A stretch of DNA of 64,000 nt from the NCBI GenBank assembly GCA_016712405.1, contig JADJRD010000014.1, positions 186,001 to 250,000 on the forward strand. The letters are read 5' to 3'. The position numbers and the translations under genes are program-made. Every line of letters begins with the position of its first letter. The first letter of the stretch is position 1. This document shows, in pieces, positions 55,141-64,000 of the stretch. The notes under the pieces are model-generated. The model searched no databases. It was not told the DNA's origin and saw nothing but the letters and a program-made list of their open reading frames with translations. Source of the DNA: Cellvibrio sp. (lineage in GTDB: Bacteria; Pseudomonadota; Gammaproteobacteria; Pseudomonadales; Cellvibrionaceae).

Positions 55141-55923
55141 ATGGATACAGTCAAAATTGCACCAGTGTATCGGATGAAAGTAGTTCCCCATCGCCCATTG
55201 CGATCATTTTTGCTTGGGCTGTTGGTTTTTGTATTGTTTGTATTGGCGTTGGCTGCAGTACATTTTTATACGATTTATCACGAGCGAAAAACACTGCTAT
55301 CGCCTGAGCAAACCGCGGAATTGCGTAATCAATTGGAAGAATTAACCACAGCCAATTTGGCATTTCAGGAACAGCTTACGCACTATCAAGTGACTACCGA
55401 TGTTGATCATCAGGCAGCAGAATCAGTGCGTAAACAAGTATTGCAGCAACAAGAAAAAATTGGTGAGCTGGAAAGAAGCATTGCCGTTTATCGTATGATG
55501 TTGTCCAAGGATTTTCGCAATCCTAAAGGCATCAGTTTCGGCACCTTTTCTGTTAATCCCAATGAACAAGAAAATTCATTTCGTGTGAAGTTGGCAATTC
55601 AAAAATTATCGGAAAGTGAAGGTGATTTTGAAGGTGAATTACGTTGGATCTTGGTAGGGCGAGAAGCAGAAAAAGAGAAAAAATATTCTTTGCATCAATT
55701 AGTGGTTGTCAAAGAAAATGACCCAGCGTTTACAGAAATTATCCCATTGAACTTTAAAATTTTTCAAAACATAGAAGTTGATGTCAATTTACCTCAAGGG
55801 TTTGAGCCAACGCGTATTGAGTTGCAAGTGACATCTCCTCGCCGCGACGCCACGCGAGTGGAAAGCCAGGTTGAATGGCCTCGCGCATCAACACCCGCAA
55901 CAATTACTTCACCTAATACATAG
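55141..55923 (+). CDS. DUF6776-type membrane-anchored coiled-coil protein
   Basis: The 260-residue product has one membrane helix (LLGLLVFVLFVLALAAVHFY, residues 24-45) followed by a coiled coil (residues 55-120, TAELRNQLEELTTANLAFQE and on). A periplasmic beta-rich domain of about 130 residues follows with GISFGTFSVNPNEQENSFRV. The function is unknown. It regularly precedes bactofilin and erpA downstream of argC in related gammaproteobacteria; the 9 bp gap to the bactofilin gene suggests a joint cell-envelope role. Confidence 0.82.
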   Translation: MDTVKIAPVYRMKVVPHRPLRSFLLGLLVFVLFVLALAAVHFYTIYHERKTLLSPEQTAELRNQLEELTTANLAFQEQLTHYQVTTDVDHQAAESVRKQVLQQQEKIGELERSIAVYRMMLSKDFRNPKGISFGTFSVNPNEQENSFRVKLAIQKLSESEGDFEGELRWILVGREAEKEKKYSLHQLVVVKENDPAFTEIIPLNFKIFQNIEVDVNLPQGFEPTRIELQVTSPRRDATRVESQVEWPRASTPATITSPNT

Positions 55924-55932
55924 GAAATTATC

Positions 55933-56304
55933 ATGGCATTTTCCGCAAATACCCCGACACTGATTTCACGTACGACACATATCAAAGGCGATGTGACTTT
56001 TTCGGGAGAGCTAACCGTAGAAGGGAAGGTCATTGGCAATATCTTGGTTGAGGCAGGGAAAGAAGCGCGCTTGATTATTAACGACACTGGAGTCGTCGAA
56101 GGCGATATTCGTGTTCCCAATATCACCATCAATGGTACGGTGGTTGGAAACGTCTATTCATCCAAACAATTGGATATGGCGGCAAAAGGCGTAGTTAAAG
56201 GCGCTGTCCACTACCATGCGATTCAGATGGTGAAAGGGGCTCAAGTCAATGGGAATATGATCAGTGCATCAGAAGAGCCTAAGCCCGTTCCACCAAAGGC
56301 ATAA
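55933..56304 (+). CDS. Bactofilin (polymer-forming cytoskeletal protein)
   Basis: The 123-residue product contains the bactofilin beta-helix core, residues 10-110: THIKGDVTFSGELTVEGKV, then EGDIRVPNITINGTVVGNVY and KGAVHYHAIQMVKGAQVNG. Bactofilins polymerise without nucleotides and help place cell-wall or envelope enzymes. The DUF6776 membrane protein encoded just before could be its anchor (inferred). Confidence 0.92.
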   Translation: MAFSANTPTLISRTTHIKGDVTFSGELTVEGKVIGNILVEAGKEARLIINDTGVVEGDIRVPNITINGTVVGNVYSSKQLDMAAKGVVKGAVHYHAIQMVKGAQVNGNMISASEEPKPVPPKA

Positions 56305-56372
56305 TAATAGTTGACCAAATTGCTTGGTCTTTAAGATAATCGCGCCTGATCGAATTTTTATTGGGAGTTTCC

Positions 56373-56726
56373 ATGTCGGGTGCTGAAGTCTACATACCTC
56401 AAGTCTTGCAAGTGACTGATTCTGCTGTGGCAAAAGTCAGAAGCTTGGTTGACGAAGAAGGTAATCCCGATTTAAAGCTTCGTGTCTATGTCACCGGTGG
56501 TGGCTGCTCAGGCTTTCAATATGGTTTCACTTTCGATGAAGCCTTGGCTGAAGACGATTCAGTTGTCGAAAAAGGCGGAATTAAAGTTGTGGTCGATGCT
56601 ATGAGCTACCCCTATCTCGTCGGCGCTCAAGTCGACTACGAAGAAAGTCTGCAGGGTTCTAAATTTGTCATTCAAAATCCCAACGCATCCAGTACTTGTG
56701 GGTGTGGGTCCTCGTTTTCGATTTGA
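56373..56726 (+). CDS. erpA: Iron-sulfur cluster insertion protein ErpA
   Basis: The product is 117 residues from ATG 56373, with TGGGAG 9 bases before it. A-type carriers hold and deliver Fe-S clusters using three Cys: here in VTGGGCSGFQYGF and at the end in STCGCGSSF. The rest (LRVYVTGGG, VDYEESLQGSKFVIQNPNA) is canonical. It is the last recognisable conserved housekeeping gene before the disrupted right-hand part of the window. Confidence 0.97.
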   Translation: MSGAEVYIPQVLQVTDSAVAKVRSLVDEEGNPDLKLRVYVTGGGCSGFQYGFTFDEALAEDDSVVEKGGIKVVVDAMSYPYLVGAQVDYEESLQGSKFVIQNPNASSTCGCGSSFSI

Positions 56727-56834
56727 TGGTTAATCGCAAAATCTAAAAAGTTCTTTTAATGTTAATTTTTGTGAAGTGCTGCTGTCATTTTTACTTTAAG
56801 TCAAAAACTAGATCGTCTAACTAAAGAGGAAAAT

Positions 56835-56888
56835 ATGAATATTTTACGTCTTCCAATTTTAATGATTTGCATTGTCCTGTCCGTCTGA
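56835..56888 (+). pseudogene. Gene 5' end: 17-codon signal-peptide-like fragment
   Basis: AGAGGAAAAT precedes ATG 56835, an excellent ribosome site. The frame gives MNILRLPILMICIVLSV and stops at TGA. That looks like the first part of a signal peptide cut off at a junction. The base composition changes immediately afterwards. It could also be a short leader peptide, but the abrupt end at the disordered region favours truncation. Confidence 0.5.
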
Positions 56889-57305
56889 CCGCGACATTTA
56901 TTCGTCCATAAAAAATTCCATTTTTCAAAAAAATTGCAACGGATCTGCAATTTATTTTAAAAACATTTCACAAATTCGTTAAAAATCCATTTTCACTATT
57001 TATTGGCACCAACTTTTCGTTCAAATAACGAGCGATTTTTTCAGAAAGCGGTGCCTGTCCGCGGTGCCCCGCCCGCCGCCCCCCCCCCAAACCCCCCCCC
57101 CCCAAACCCTCCTTTTTTAAAAAATTTAAAAAGAACCGGAAATTTTTTTTTAAAATTTTTTTAATTTTTGGGGGGAACCCCCCAAAAAAATTTTTTTACC
57201 CAACCCCCCTCCCCCTAAAAAAAGCTAAAAATTTTTCCTTAAAATATGTACTTGTCCGCGGACAGCGTCATCCGATAGATAATTTTACTTGAAATTATTT
57301 TTCTA
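56889..57305. other. Low-complexity, disordered intergenic stretch
   Basis: No gene is seen in these 417 bases. Bases 57065-57240 consist almost only of C-, A-, T- and G-runs: C-runs of ten or more separated by AAA, then alternating A and T runs, then a palindrome of T-run, six Gs, AA, six Cs, A-run. The word CTGTCCGCGG occurs at 57055 and TGTCCGCGGACA, a perfect palindrome, at 57253-57264. Such texture is typical of poor base calling or misassembly but may mark a mobile-element end. Confidence 0.6.
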
Positions 57306-58265
57306 TCAGGTTTTTAAATAATAACCCGTCAGCAACCCATCCCATTTCTCATACCAAATCGCGCGTTTGTAACCTTGTCTAAAAACATCAACATTATTCC
57401 AAACTTCGTCGGGTGTTTTTCCATCAAGGTAACTATGCGACCTTATAGAATTATACCAATAGCTAAATTCAACAAGCTTTTGCGTTAAGTCATCACTGTT
57501 AGCAATAACAATCTGCCTCGCCTTTTCCTTAAAGGTTCCAAAGAACCGTTCAATTCTACCGTTCTGCCAAGGTGCCGCCACATCACTTTTTTGGTGTTTG
57601 ATTCCGAATAGGAACAAAAAACTGGTAAATACCATTGAGGTGAAAACCGCTTCGTTATCAGTTTTAATTGACTTTGGCTTTCCAAATTTGATGATTGCGT
57701 TTAATAGCTCACCGATTAATACAATTGAATGCTTGCTCTTGATGTAATTTAGACAAACATTTTTACGTGAGCCGTAGTCGATCATGCCAATAATCGGAAG
57801 TTGCTCTTTAGATTCTGTTGTCACGTAGGTTAAATCAACACCCCAGCACAGGTTTCGTTTCACCTTTGCTGGCCTTCTGTTTTTAATCTTCTTTCTCAAT
57901 ACTTCGATTTCGTATTGATGTCGCTGTAATATTTTACCGACAAAGGTTCTGCCAACTGTCATTTGATTCTTTTCAGTATGTAAGCGGTTAAATAACTCCA
58001 TGAGTTTTCGAATGCTTAAATGTGGATTGATGGCTTTGAGTTCAATGATTTCATCAATGACCCATTGTGGTTTTTTGCGGTATTTGAAACCAATGGTAAT
58101 GACGCGCAACTGATCGTTGATGTTGAGTTGATCTTGATCAGATTCCATTAATAGCGACAGTCGTTTGAAGTCGCCTTCAGCGTTGTCCGTTGTTAGAAAA
58201 AATACCTGCATGAATCTGTAAAAAAACCATTCAAAGTGAAGCAAAAGCCAATATAATGCGAGCAC
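57306..58265 (-). CDS. Integrase-core (rve) DDE transposase
   Basis: The 319-residue product has an N-terminal helix-turn-helix-like part (SIRKLMELFNRLHTE) and an rve catalytic domain. The DDE residues are Asp in CWGVDLTYVTT, Asp in SIKTDNEAVFTS and Glu in WQNGRIERFFGTFKEKA, followed by FSYWYNSIRSHSYLDGKTP. This is the IS3/IS481-like integrase group. The first 30 residues look hydrophobic and may not be native. Terminal repeats could not be paired: a palindrome at 57253 may be the left end, but no partner is seen on the right. It separates the hemagglutinin gene from erpA. Confidence 0.85.
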   Translation of the reverse strand: MLALYWLLLHFEWFFYRFMQVFFLTTDNAEGDFKRLSLLMESDQDQLNINDQLRVITIGFKYRKKPQWVIDEIIELKAINPHLSIRKLMELFNRLHTEKNQMTVGRTFVGKILQRHQYEIEVLRKKIKNRRPAKVKRNLCWGVDLTYVTTESKEQLPIIGMIDYGSRKNVCLNYIKSKHSIVLIGELLNAIIKFGKPKSIKTDNEAVFTSMVFTSFLFLFGIKHQKSDVAAPWQNGRIERFFGTFKEKARQIVIANSDDLTQKLVEFSYWYNSIRSHSYLDGKTPDEVWNNVDVFRQGYKRAIWYEKWDGLLTGYYLKT

Positions 58266-58293
58266 GTTTTATCCTTAATCATTCAATAAAAAA

Positions 58294-61200
58294 TTGATGA
58301 AATTATACCTTTATCACCTCCCACAAAAAATGAATATGCTTGTGATACAAGCATTGCTCTCTATTGTGTTGGGTATCGCTTCACTCCACACCAACCTACA
58401 TAAAAACCCGGATTCAAAATATCTAATCGAAACTCGTCCTGAATTTACACTCTATGAAAACTTCCTTAGTTCAGATTATTTATTAGATGCGCTGGGTTAC
58501 AACGCTGACCAAACCATCAAACGTTTGGGCGACGCATTTTTTGAGAACATGTTGATTCGTGATGCCTTAATTAAAGAAACCAATTCGCGCTATATCGGCG
58601 ACATAACCAACGATTACGATTTAATGCAATTGTTGATGGACAACGCTGTGACTACAGCCAGCAATTTACAATTAAGCATTGGTGTTGAATTAACACCCGA
58701 ACAATGCGCATCACTCACGCAAGACATGATGTGGTTAGTGAAAAAGAAAATAAATGGCCAGGAAGTGTTAGTTCCGCATTTATATTTAACCAGCGTCAGC
58801 CCGGAAAAAATTGCGGCGAGTAAAGCGGCGATTGGTGCGAATGGCAATATCTCGCTGGCGGCAACATCCATTAATAACCAAAGCAGTATGTTTGCAGGTA
58901 AAAATTTATCGCTGTCGGCTGATCTGTTGCGCAATACCGAAAGCCTAGGTGCAGGTGGCCATTTGTTATTGGCAACACGCGGCGATTTACAACAAGACGG
59001 TAGATTATTTGCGCAAGGCGATGTGCGTTTATTAGCGGCAGGCCAACTCACACAAAACGGTAGTATCGACGCTAATAATGTGATTGCGATTGCACAAGGC
59101 AATTTGCTCAACACATCGGCAGGCAAAATGAATGCCGCACAAAATATATTTTTACAATCCACACAAGGCGATGTGGTTAATAATCAAGGTCAAATTAACG
59201 GTAATAACATTACGCTGGACGCCAACAAAAATGTTGAGCTGACGGGCAACCTCAGCGCACAAAATAATCTCAAGCTGATTGCGGGTCAGGATGTGTTATT
59301 AAAAGCCACCAAAGTCGAAGAAAGTGTTACCAGTAAAAAAGTGAAATCCAATTCGGTGCAATACACGGCAACCAATCTTGCGGCGGGTGGCAACATCACG
59401 GTTGAGGCAGGTAGAGATATTCAAGCGGAAGGTTCGGATTTTACAGCAGGCGGCAATATTAATTTACAAGCCGATCGTGATGTCAATTTACAAGCAATGA
59501 AAAACGAATCCAATTACGAATACAAAGCCAAACGCAAAAAAGAAATTCACAACACCACGGAACATGATCTAGTGAATGTAAAATCGGGCGGAACAGTTTC
59601 AATTGACGCAGGCCGGGATAACAATTTGGTTGGAACCAATATTACGGCTAATGATGATGTGTATTTAAGCGCAGACCGCGACACCAATATCAGCGCTGTT
59701 GTCGATTCCGACTACGACTATTCCTACAGCAAAAAGAAAAAATCCTTTGGCCGCAGTAAAACCAAGATTGATGAAACCTTGGTTGAGAATGTGGTGGGTG
59801 GGACAATCGATGCTGGCAACGATGTAATGATCAATGCTGTTGCCGATGCAGAAGGTAATATTGGATTAACTAACAGTCGCAATGTGAATTTGAATGGCGC
59901 AGTGATCGCCAGTAACGATGGCGATGTGGTGATTGCTGCAAAAGAAGATGTCACTCTAGGTACGGTCGAGGTTAATTCCATTGATTATCACCTGCGTAAA
60001 AAATCTGGTGTGGGCGGATTGACAGGTAAGAGCAAATCATCCACCCACAATTCCACTGAACAAATCGGCACGCAAATCCAGTCGGGTAACGACGCCGTTG
60101 TGTTAGCAGGTAGTGATGCCACTTTGATTTCTGCTGCAGTTATGACCAAAGGCGATGTCCAAATTGATGCAGGACTCACTGATGAAGAAGGGGATGTGAA
60201 TTTATTAACTGCCAATAACACCTATCTGAATGAAGAAAAGCAAAGCAAGAAGTCGATGAATCTCAAAATCAGAAAGGATGGAATAACCTTCGATAAAACT
60301 ACCAAGAATGGCACAGATAGCACCGATACTTACCAAATAGGTAATTTTTTCAGTGCGGATTGCGATGATGAAGGTGTTTGTGGTGGCGATGTCAATTTAT
60401 CAGCCAAGCGTGATATTAACATTGTCGGTTCCACCATTAGCGGTAAAAACATTACGGCCGATGCTGGTCGTGATGTGAATTTACTCGCGGCACAAGATGA
60501 CGTGAAATCCGGTCAGGAAAGATCGGTGAGCCGTAATGGAATTAGTTGGAGTGATGACAGCAATGGTGTCACGGTGTTTGCAGGTGAAGAAACCAATCGT
60601 GATCGTTTGGAAACGCGCGACAAAGTGTCTATTTCTACATCGCTTAACTCAACTGAAAGCACCATTATTACCGCCAACCGCGATATTAATCTTGCTGGCT
60701 CTGAAATTAATTCTGAAAAATCCATACGGCTCGATGCCAAGCGCAATGTCACGATTGGCGCGAGTGATGAATCCTATCAACAAATTAATGAACACGAAAA
60801 CATTAAAGATGGATTAACCGTTACGGCTAATCACAATTTGGGAAATCTGGGTGACTCCATTGAAAGTTTGGGTGATCTTTTTGATAGTGAAGGCAATGCA
60901 ATCAGTGATGCCAGTACGGGTATGCGAGCCATTGATGCCATCAGTAATTCAGGTCCCAGTGCCAGCGCACATTTGGGTCGCACCAGCATTACCGAAAAAC
61001 AAACAGAGACCAATTCTGTTGCCTATGGCAGTAAATTAAATGCACAAGAAGATGTCAGTATCACAGCCGGTGAAACAGCAACTGTTCATGGCAGTGAAGT
61101 GAATGCGAAACGCAATATTACGATTGATGCGAATGACATTAATATCACCGCGTCGGAAAACACCACTGACAGCAAATCCAAAAATAGTTTTCACAAAACA

Positions 61201-63717
61201 GGATTGGATTTGCAGGGTGGTAAAGGCAATGTGAGCTTGACTGGTGGTTTTACACTCTCCAGCAGTGAAACAACTAATAAAGATATTACCGCCAATGCAA
61301 GTAAATTGAATGCTGAAAATATTTCGCTTACGGCTAAGAATGACATTAATGTCAAAGGCAGTGATTTATTAGCGACCCGCGATATCACCTTGGATGCCGT
61401 CCACGACGTCAACATCACCTCTGCTGAAGAATACACTCGCAGTGAATTTGATTCGGAATACAAAAGTTTGAATGCCGGTGTAAGTTTTGGAAAAGATGGT
61501 ATGGGGTTCACAGCCAATGGTTCGATTGGCGAAGAAGAATTGGATCGCAAAAACATTACGCACCGCAATTCACAAGTCAATGCTGGCGAGAAGTTGTCTA
61601 TCACCAGTGGAAACGATACAACGCTTAAAGGCGCGAATGTCAGTGGTAAAGATGTTGATGTGAATGTCGGCAATAATTTAACGATTGCATCAGAACAAAA
61701 CACGGGTGATGTGAAAGGCCATAAATACGATGCCAGTTTCAGTGTAACTGTTGGTGCGGGTGTTAGCGCCAGCGTAAGTGTAGGTTACGGCGAAACCGAA
61801 GGCAGCAGCGCTTGGACGGCGAATCAAACCAGTTTAACCGGCAGCAACAGTATTAATGTGAATGTAAAAAATCACACGCAACTCGATGGTGCAGTGTTGG
61901 GCAACATGACAACTGATGCAGAAGGAAATAAAACTGCAGGAAATAATTTTAATCTCACCACAAAAACATTCGGTTTCACCGATTTAAAAGACCACGACAA
62001 AGAAAAAAGTACCTATGTGGGTGTGAGTATTGGTGGTGGTAAAGGCGAAGGTGCTAATGCTAAAGCCGGCGTCGATAGTTACGGAATCGATGCCCAATAT
62101 TCATCGCACAATAAAAAACAAGACACACTTGCAACCTTAGGCAACGGCAATATCACCATTCAAAGCGATATTGAAAATGGAACCGATAGCCTCGCTGGAA
62201 TTAATCGCGATTTAACTGAAACACAAATTATCACCAAAGATAAATCCACCAATATCGATGTGTATGTACAGAGCGATACGATTGACATGTTGGCGAACAA
62301 AGATCGGCGCGATCATCTTGTCGCTCGTATGACGGATCCCAGTCGATTGATTGGTGATTCGCTTGGGTTTATGGAAATATTCGATGGAATGGAAAACGCA
62401 TTGTTCACTGTTGCGCAGGGTGAAATTAAAGCGCCGACGGATGAACAGCTTAAAGGTATGACGCAAGAGCAGCGAAATCTAGCTTGGGCTGAATATAACG
62501 ATAAGAAAGAGAATCAAGGTTTTATTAACACCAGTAATGCAGTGGAAATGGATAACAGTGTTAAAGATTTTACTGTTGCCACACGTCAAAATATTATCGG
62601 TGTTAATCACGAAGGCGGGCTCAATTTATTGAGTTTTGGTGAAGGCAATAATCTGATAGAAAATTATGAGCGCCTGCAAGACGGTCGCTACAACACTTTG
62701 GATGGTCGCGCCAATCTGTCCAATCAAATTCAATTCACCGGCCAAGATGGCAAAAATAAAGACGGCGTGGACATTCTGAATAACGCTACGCTTTATTCTG
62801 TCGATGGCAATCAAGCAGCCATGCAGTATTTAGTTGATGGCATGACAGGCAGAACTGATATCGATGCGGCACTTTATTCCCAAACAGTTAAAACCGGATT
62901 ACCTGGTGAGGCCAAAGCGGTAGCTATTAACAATAACGAGACCAACACCCATATCGTCGGCGTCAACATTGATAAAACCGATTTACAAAATCAAAGCGAT
63001 TTCATCACCAGTATCGCCGAAGAAGCTCGCCACAGCACCAACCCGGATGATCACAATGCCAATCAATACGCTGCACAAGCTGCGTATGTGTGGCGTGAAG
63101 AGAATATCAACGAAGGCAGACAAACAGGTCAGGGTGTTGGGATTGATCAGTGGCGTGAAGATAATAAAAATGATGCAACGATTGCAAAAAATAATGTGAC
63201 CATTGGCAGTCAACGTGCGCGTGATATGGAATTCAGGCAGTTGCAATTGCCTGAATTGAAAATCGTTAAAGACAATGCGAAAGAATATGCAGATAAGAAA
63301 GGAATAACTGAACAACAAGCACGCCAGGAATTAACGCAGCAAGCGTTATTAATGGTTGATGATACTTGGGCTTCGCAACCCCATATTCAAGAAAGTGCTG
63401 ATGCGCGTGCCTTTTTGTTGGATAAGGGTAAAGGGCAAACCGTCACCATCGAAACTAACGAAGGAACGTTTATAGAAGGCGTATTTACGGCAGGAAATAC
63501 TACAAAATCTGATTTCACAGCAGGACTGGCCGCCGCTTATTCATTGGAAAATCCTGATTATGATGCAAGGCGACCAGGTGTAAAAATATATGGTGTTGAA
63601 TATGGATATGAAGATTTTCTTGTCGAAAATGCAACACTCGATGGCACTATGCCAAAACTGGATGCAAATTTTACCGATGAAACTGCAAAGATGTTTCCAG
63701 TACATGGAATGCCTTAG
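58294..63717 (+). CDS. FhaB/CdiA-type hemagglutinin-repeat protein, N-terminal half missing
   Basis: The 1,807-residue product begins inside the family's middle module (SKYLIETRPEFTLYENFLSS, then GYNADQTIKRLGDAFFENML) and runs through a long FHA-2-type repeat region (residues 180-1350). Recurring units such as AGGNITVEAGRDIQAEGSDF and NAKRNITIDANDINITASEN recur every 20 residues or so. Full CdiA/FhaB proteins begin with a signal peptide, a TPS secretion domain and a first repeat block; all are absent, so this copy cannot be exported by the usual two-partner route unless joined to a missing 5' part. The first about 35 residues are unlike the family. The frame stops at 63717 by a probable one-base deletion. 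Confidence 0.86.
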   Translation: MMKLYLYHLPQKMNMLVIQALLSIVLGIASLHTNLHKNPDSKYLIETRPEFTLYENFLSSDYLLDALGYNADQTIKRLGDAFFENMLIRDALIKETNSRYIGDITNDYDLMQLLMDNAVTTASNLQLSIGVELTPEQCASLTQDMMWLVKKKINGQEVLVPHLYLTSVSPEKIAASKAAIGANGNISLAATSINNQSSMFAGKNLSLSADLLRNTESLGAGGHLLLATRGDLQQDGRLFAQGDVRLLAAGQLTQNGSIDANNVIAIAQGNLLNTSAGKMNAAQNIFLQSTQGDVVNNQGQINGNNITLDANKNVELTGNLSAQNNLKLIAGQDVLLKATKVEESVTSKKVKSNSVQYTATNLAAGGNITVEAGRDIQAEGSDFTAGGNINLQADRDVNLQAMKNESNYEYKAKRKKEIHNTTEHDLVNVKSGGTVSIDAGRDNNLVGTNITANDDVYLSADRDTNISAVVDSDYDYSYSKKKKSFGRSKTKIDETLVENVVGGTIDAGNDVMINAVADAEGNIGLTNSRNVNLNGAVIASNDGDVVIAAKEDVTLGTVEVNSIDYHLRKKSGVGGLTGKSKSSTHNSTEQIGTQIQSGNDAVVLAGSDATLISAAVMTKGDVQIDAGLTDEEGDVNLLTANNTYLNEEKQSKKSMNLKIRKDGITFDKTTKNGTDSTDTYQIGNFFSADCDDEGVCGGDVNLSAKRDINIVGSTISGKNITADAGRDVNLLAAQDDVKSGQERSVSRNGISWSDDSNGVTVFAGEETNRDRLETRDKVSISTSLNSTESTIITANRDINLAGSEINSEKSIRLDAKRNVTIGASDESYQQINEHENIKDGLTVTANHNLGNLGDSIESLGDLFDSEGNAISDASTGMRAIDAISNSGPSASAHLGRTSITEKQTETNSVAYGSKLNAQEDVSITAGETATVHGSEVNAKRNITIDANDINITASENTTDSKSKNSFHKTGLDLQGGKGNVSLTGGFTLSSSETTNKDITANASKLNAENISLTAKNDINVKGSDLLATRDITLDAVHDVNITSAEEYTRSEFDSEYKSLNAGVSFGKDGMGFTANGSIGEEELDRKNITHRNSQVNAGEKLSITSGNDTTLKGANVSGKDVDVNVGNNLTIASEQNTGDVKGHKYDASFSVTVGAGVSASVSVGYGETEGSSAWTANQTSLTGSNSINVNVKNHTQLDGAVLGNMTTDAEGNKTAGNNFNLTTKTFGFTDLKDHDKEKSTYVGVSIGGGKGEGANAKAGVDSYGIDAQYSSHNKKQDTLATLGNGNITIQSDIENGTDSLAGINRDLTETQIITKDKSTNIDVYVQSDTIDMLANKDRRDHLVARMTDPSRLIGDSLGFMEIFDGMENALFTVAQGEIKAPTDEQLKGMTQEQRNLAWAEYNDKKENQGFINTSNAVEMDNSVKDFTVATRQNIIGVNHEGGLNLLSFGEGNNLIENYERLQDGRYNTLDGRANLSNQIQFTGQDGKNKDGVDILNNATLYSVDGNQAAMQYLVDGMTGRTDIDAALYSQTVKTGLPGEAKAVAINNNETNTHIVGVNIDKTDLQNQSDFITSIAEEARHSTNPDDHNANQYAAQAAYVWREENINEGRQTGQGVGIDQWREDNKNDATIAKNNVTIGSQRARDMEFRQLQLPELKIVKDNAKEYADKKGITEQQARQELTQQALLMVDDTWASQPHIQESADARAFLLDKGKGQTVTIETNEGTFIEGVFTAGNTTKSDFTAGLAAAYSLENPDYDARRPGVKIYGVEYGYEDFLVENATLDGTMPKLDANFTDETAKMFPVHGMP

Positions 63718-64000
63718 GTACCGCCATAGATCAAAAAGGCTGGAGTTTGATACCTGATACTCTTGGAACAATGTGGGATGGGGTAACGGCAATTCCTGGT
63801 GATGTTTACGATGCTTGCAGTAAAACCACCAATTGCTTCAAACCAGACTTCACAATGTATGGAACGCAAGGACAACAAGCGTATTTTTATAAGTTGCTAG
63901 GCGATCAAGAAACCTACACTGATAAAAATGCTAAATCTATTTGGGGCGGTATTGGAACTACAGCAGAAATTGCGACGTTGGGAACAGGAACTCTTGTTAA
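63717..64000 (+). pseudogene. Continuation of the hemagglutinin protein (C-terminal variable region), frame shifted
   Basis: One frame back from the stop at 63717 the sequence is open to the end of the window: GTAIDQKGWSLIPDTLG, MWDGVTAIPGDVYDAC, then KSIWGGIGTTAEIATLG. Restoring one T in CCTTAGG (63712-63716) would join VHGMPLGTAIDQ without a break. This is the region just before or within the strain-variable toxin end of CdiA-like proteins. The toxin type and any immunity gene lie beyond the window. Confidence 0.7.

Noticed and set aside
57070..57110. G-quadruplex/i-motif forming C-tracts as a functional element
   Set aside because: The C-runs lie in a wider stretch of mixed homopolymer noise, so an artefact is more likely than a regulatory structure.
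59300..62100. CRISPR-like or tandem DNA repeats
   Set aside because: The periodic pattern is at protein level (hemagglutinin repeats); the DNA copies diverge and no constant repeat with unique spacers exists.

Overview
The window looks like chromosomal DNA of a Cellvibrio-like gammaproteobacterium. The evidence is the order rppH-ptsP-lgt-thyA-folA, the DUF3450/ExbB/ExbB/ExbD/TonB/TPR block, uvrA, and the series hemL-thiE-hemJ, argC, DUF6776, bactofilin, erpA. The genus is inferred from gene content and order only.

Region 1 (1-23.3 kb, + strand) is a surface polysaccharide (O-antigen or capsule type) locus. It carries dTDP-rhamnose genes (rfbD 3' end, rfbC), a broken UDP-sugar 6-dehydrogenase, and a nonulosonic (legionaminic/sialic-like) acid pathway: a CBS-aminotransferase fusion, a NeuD/PglD-like acetyltransferase, NeuC/LegG, NeuB/LegI and a CMP-sugar synthetase. 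With these sit a PtmA-like SDR, three Gfo/Idh/MocA oxidoreductases, and a WbpG-HisH-HisF type acetamidino-forming trio. The assembly genes are a Wzx flippase, two Wzy/WaaL-type membrane proteins, a small PglC-like initiating transferase, glycosyltransferases, acetyltransferases and a methyltransferase. The likely 4,6-dehydratase (CapD/WbpM/PglF type) and a Wzz-like chain-length protein lie 10-15 kb downstream.

Region 2 (23.3-32.9 kb) is full of insertion sequences. An IS5-like element sits in the 3' end of the methyltransferase gene. That element contains an IS66 element and a second IS5-like element, both with target duplications still readable. An IS4-like element splits an acyltransferase-3 gene. 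All of these transposase genes except IS66 tnpA and tnpB are frameshifted.

Region 3 (32.9-56.7 kb) is mostly conserved: capD (-), wzz-like, rppH, ptsP, lgt, thyA, folA, the TonB block, uvrA (-), a secreted protein with a PA-IL (LecA)-like C-terminus, hemL/thiE/hemJ (-), argC, DUF6776, bactofilin and erpA. From wzz to erpA no gene is frameshifted, whereas seven genes of region 1 carry single-base indels (nine in total). Either the polysaccharide locus is decaying or the sequence there is of lower quality.

Region 4 (56.8-64 kb) starts with an abruptly ending signal-peptide-like ORF and a low-complexity C/A/T/G-tract stretch that looks artefactual. An integrase-core transposase (-) follows. Then comes a 1,807-residue FhaB/CdiA-type hemagglutinin-repeat protein that lacks its N-terminal secretion half. 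Its C-terminal variable part continues after a one-base shift beyond the window.
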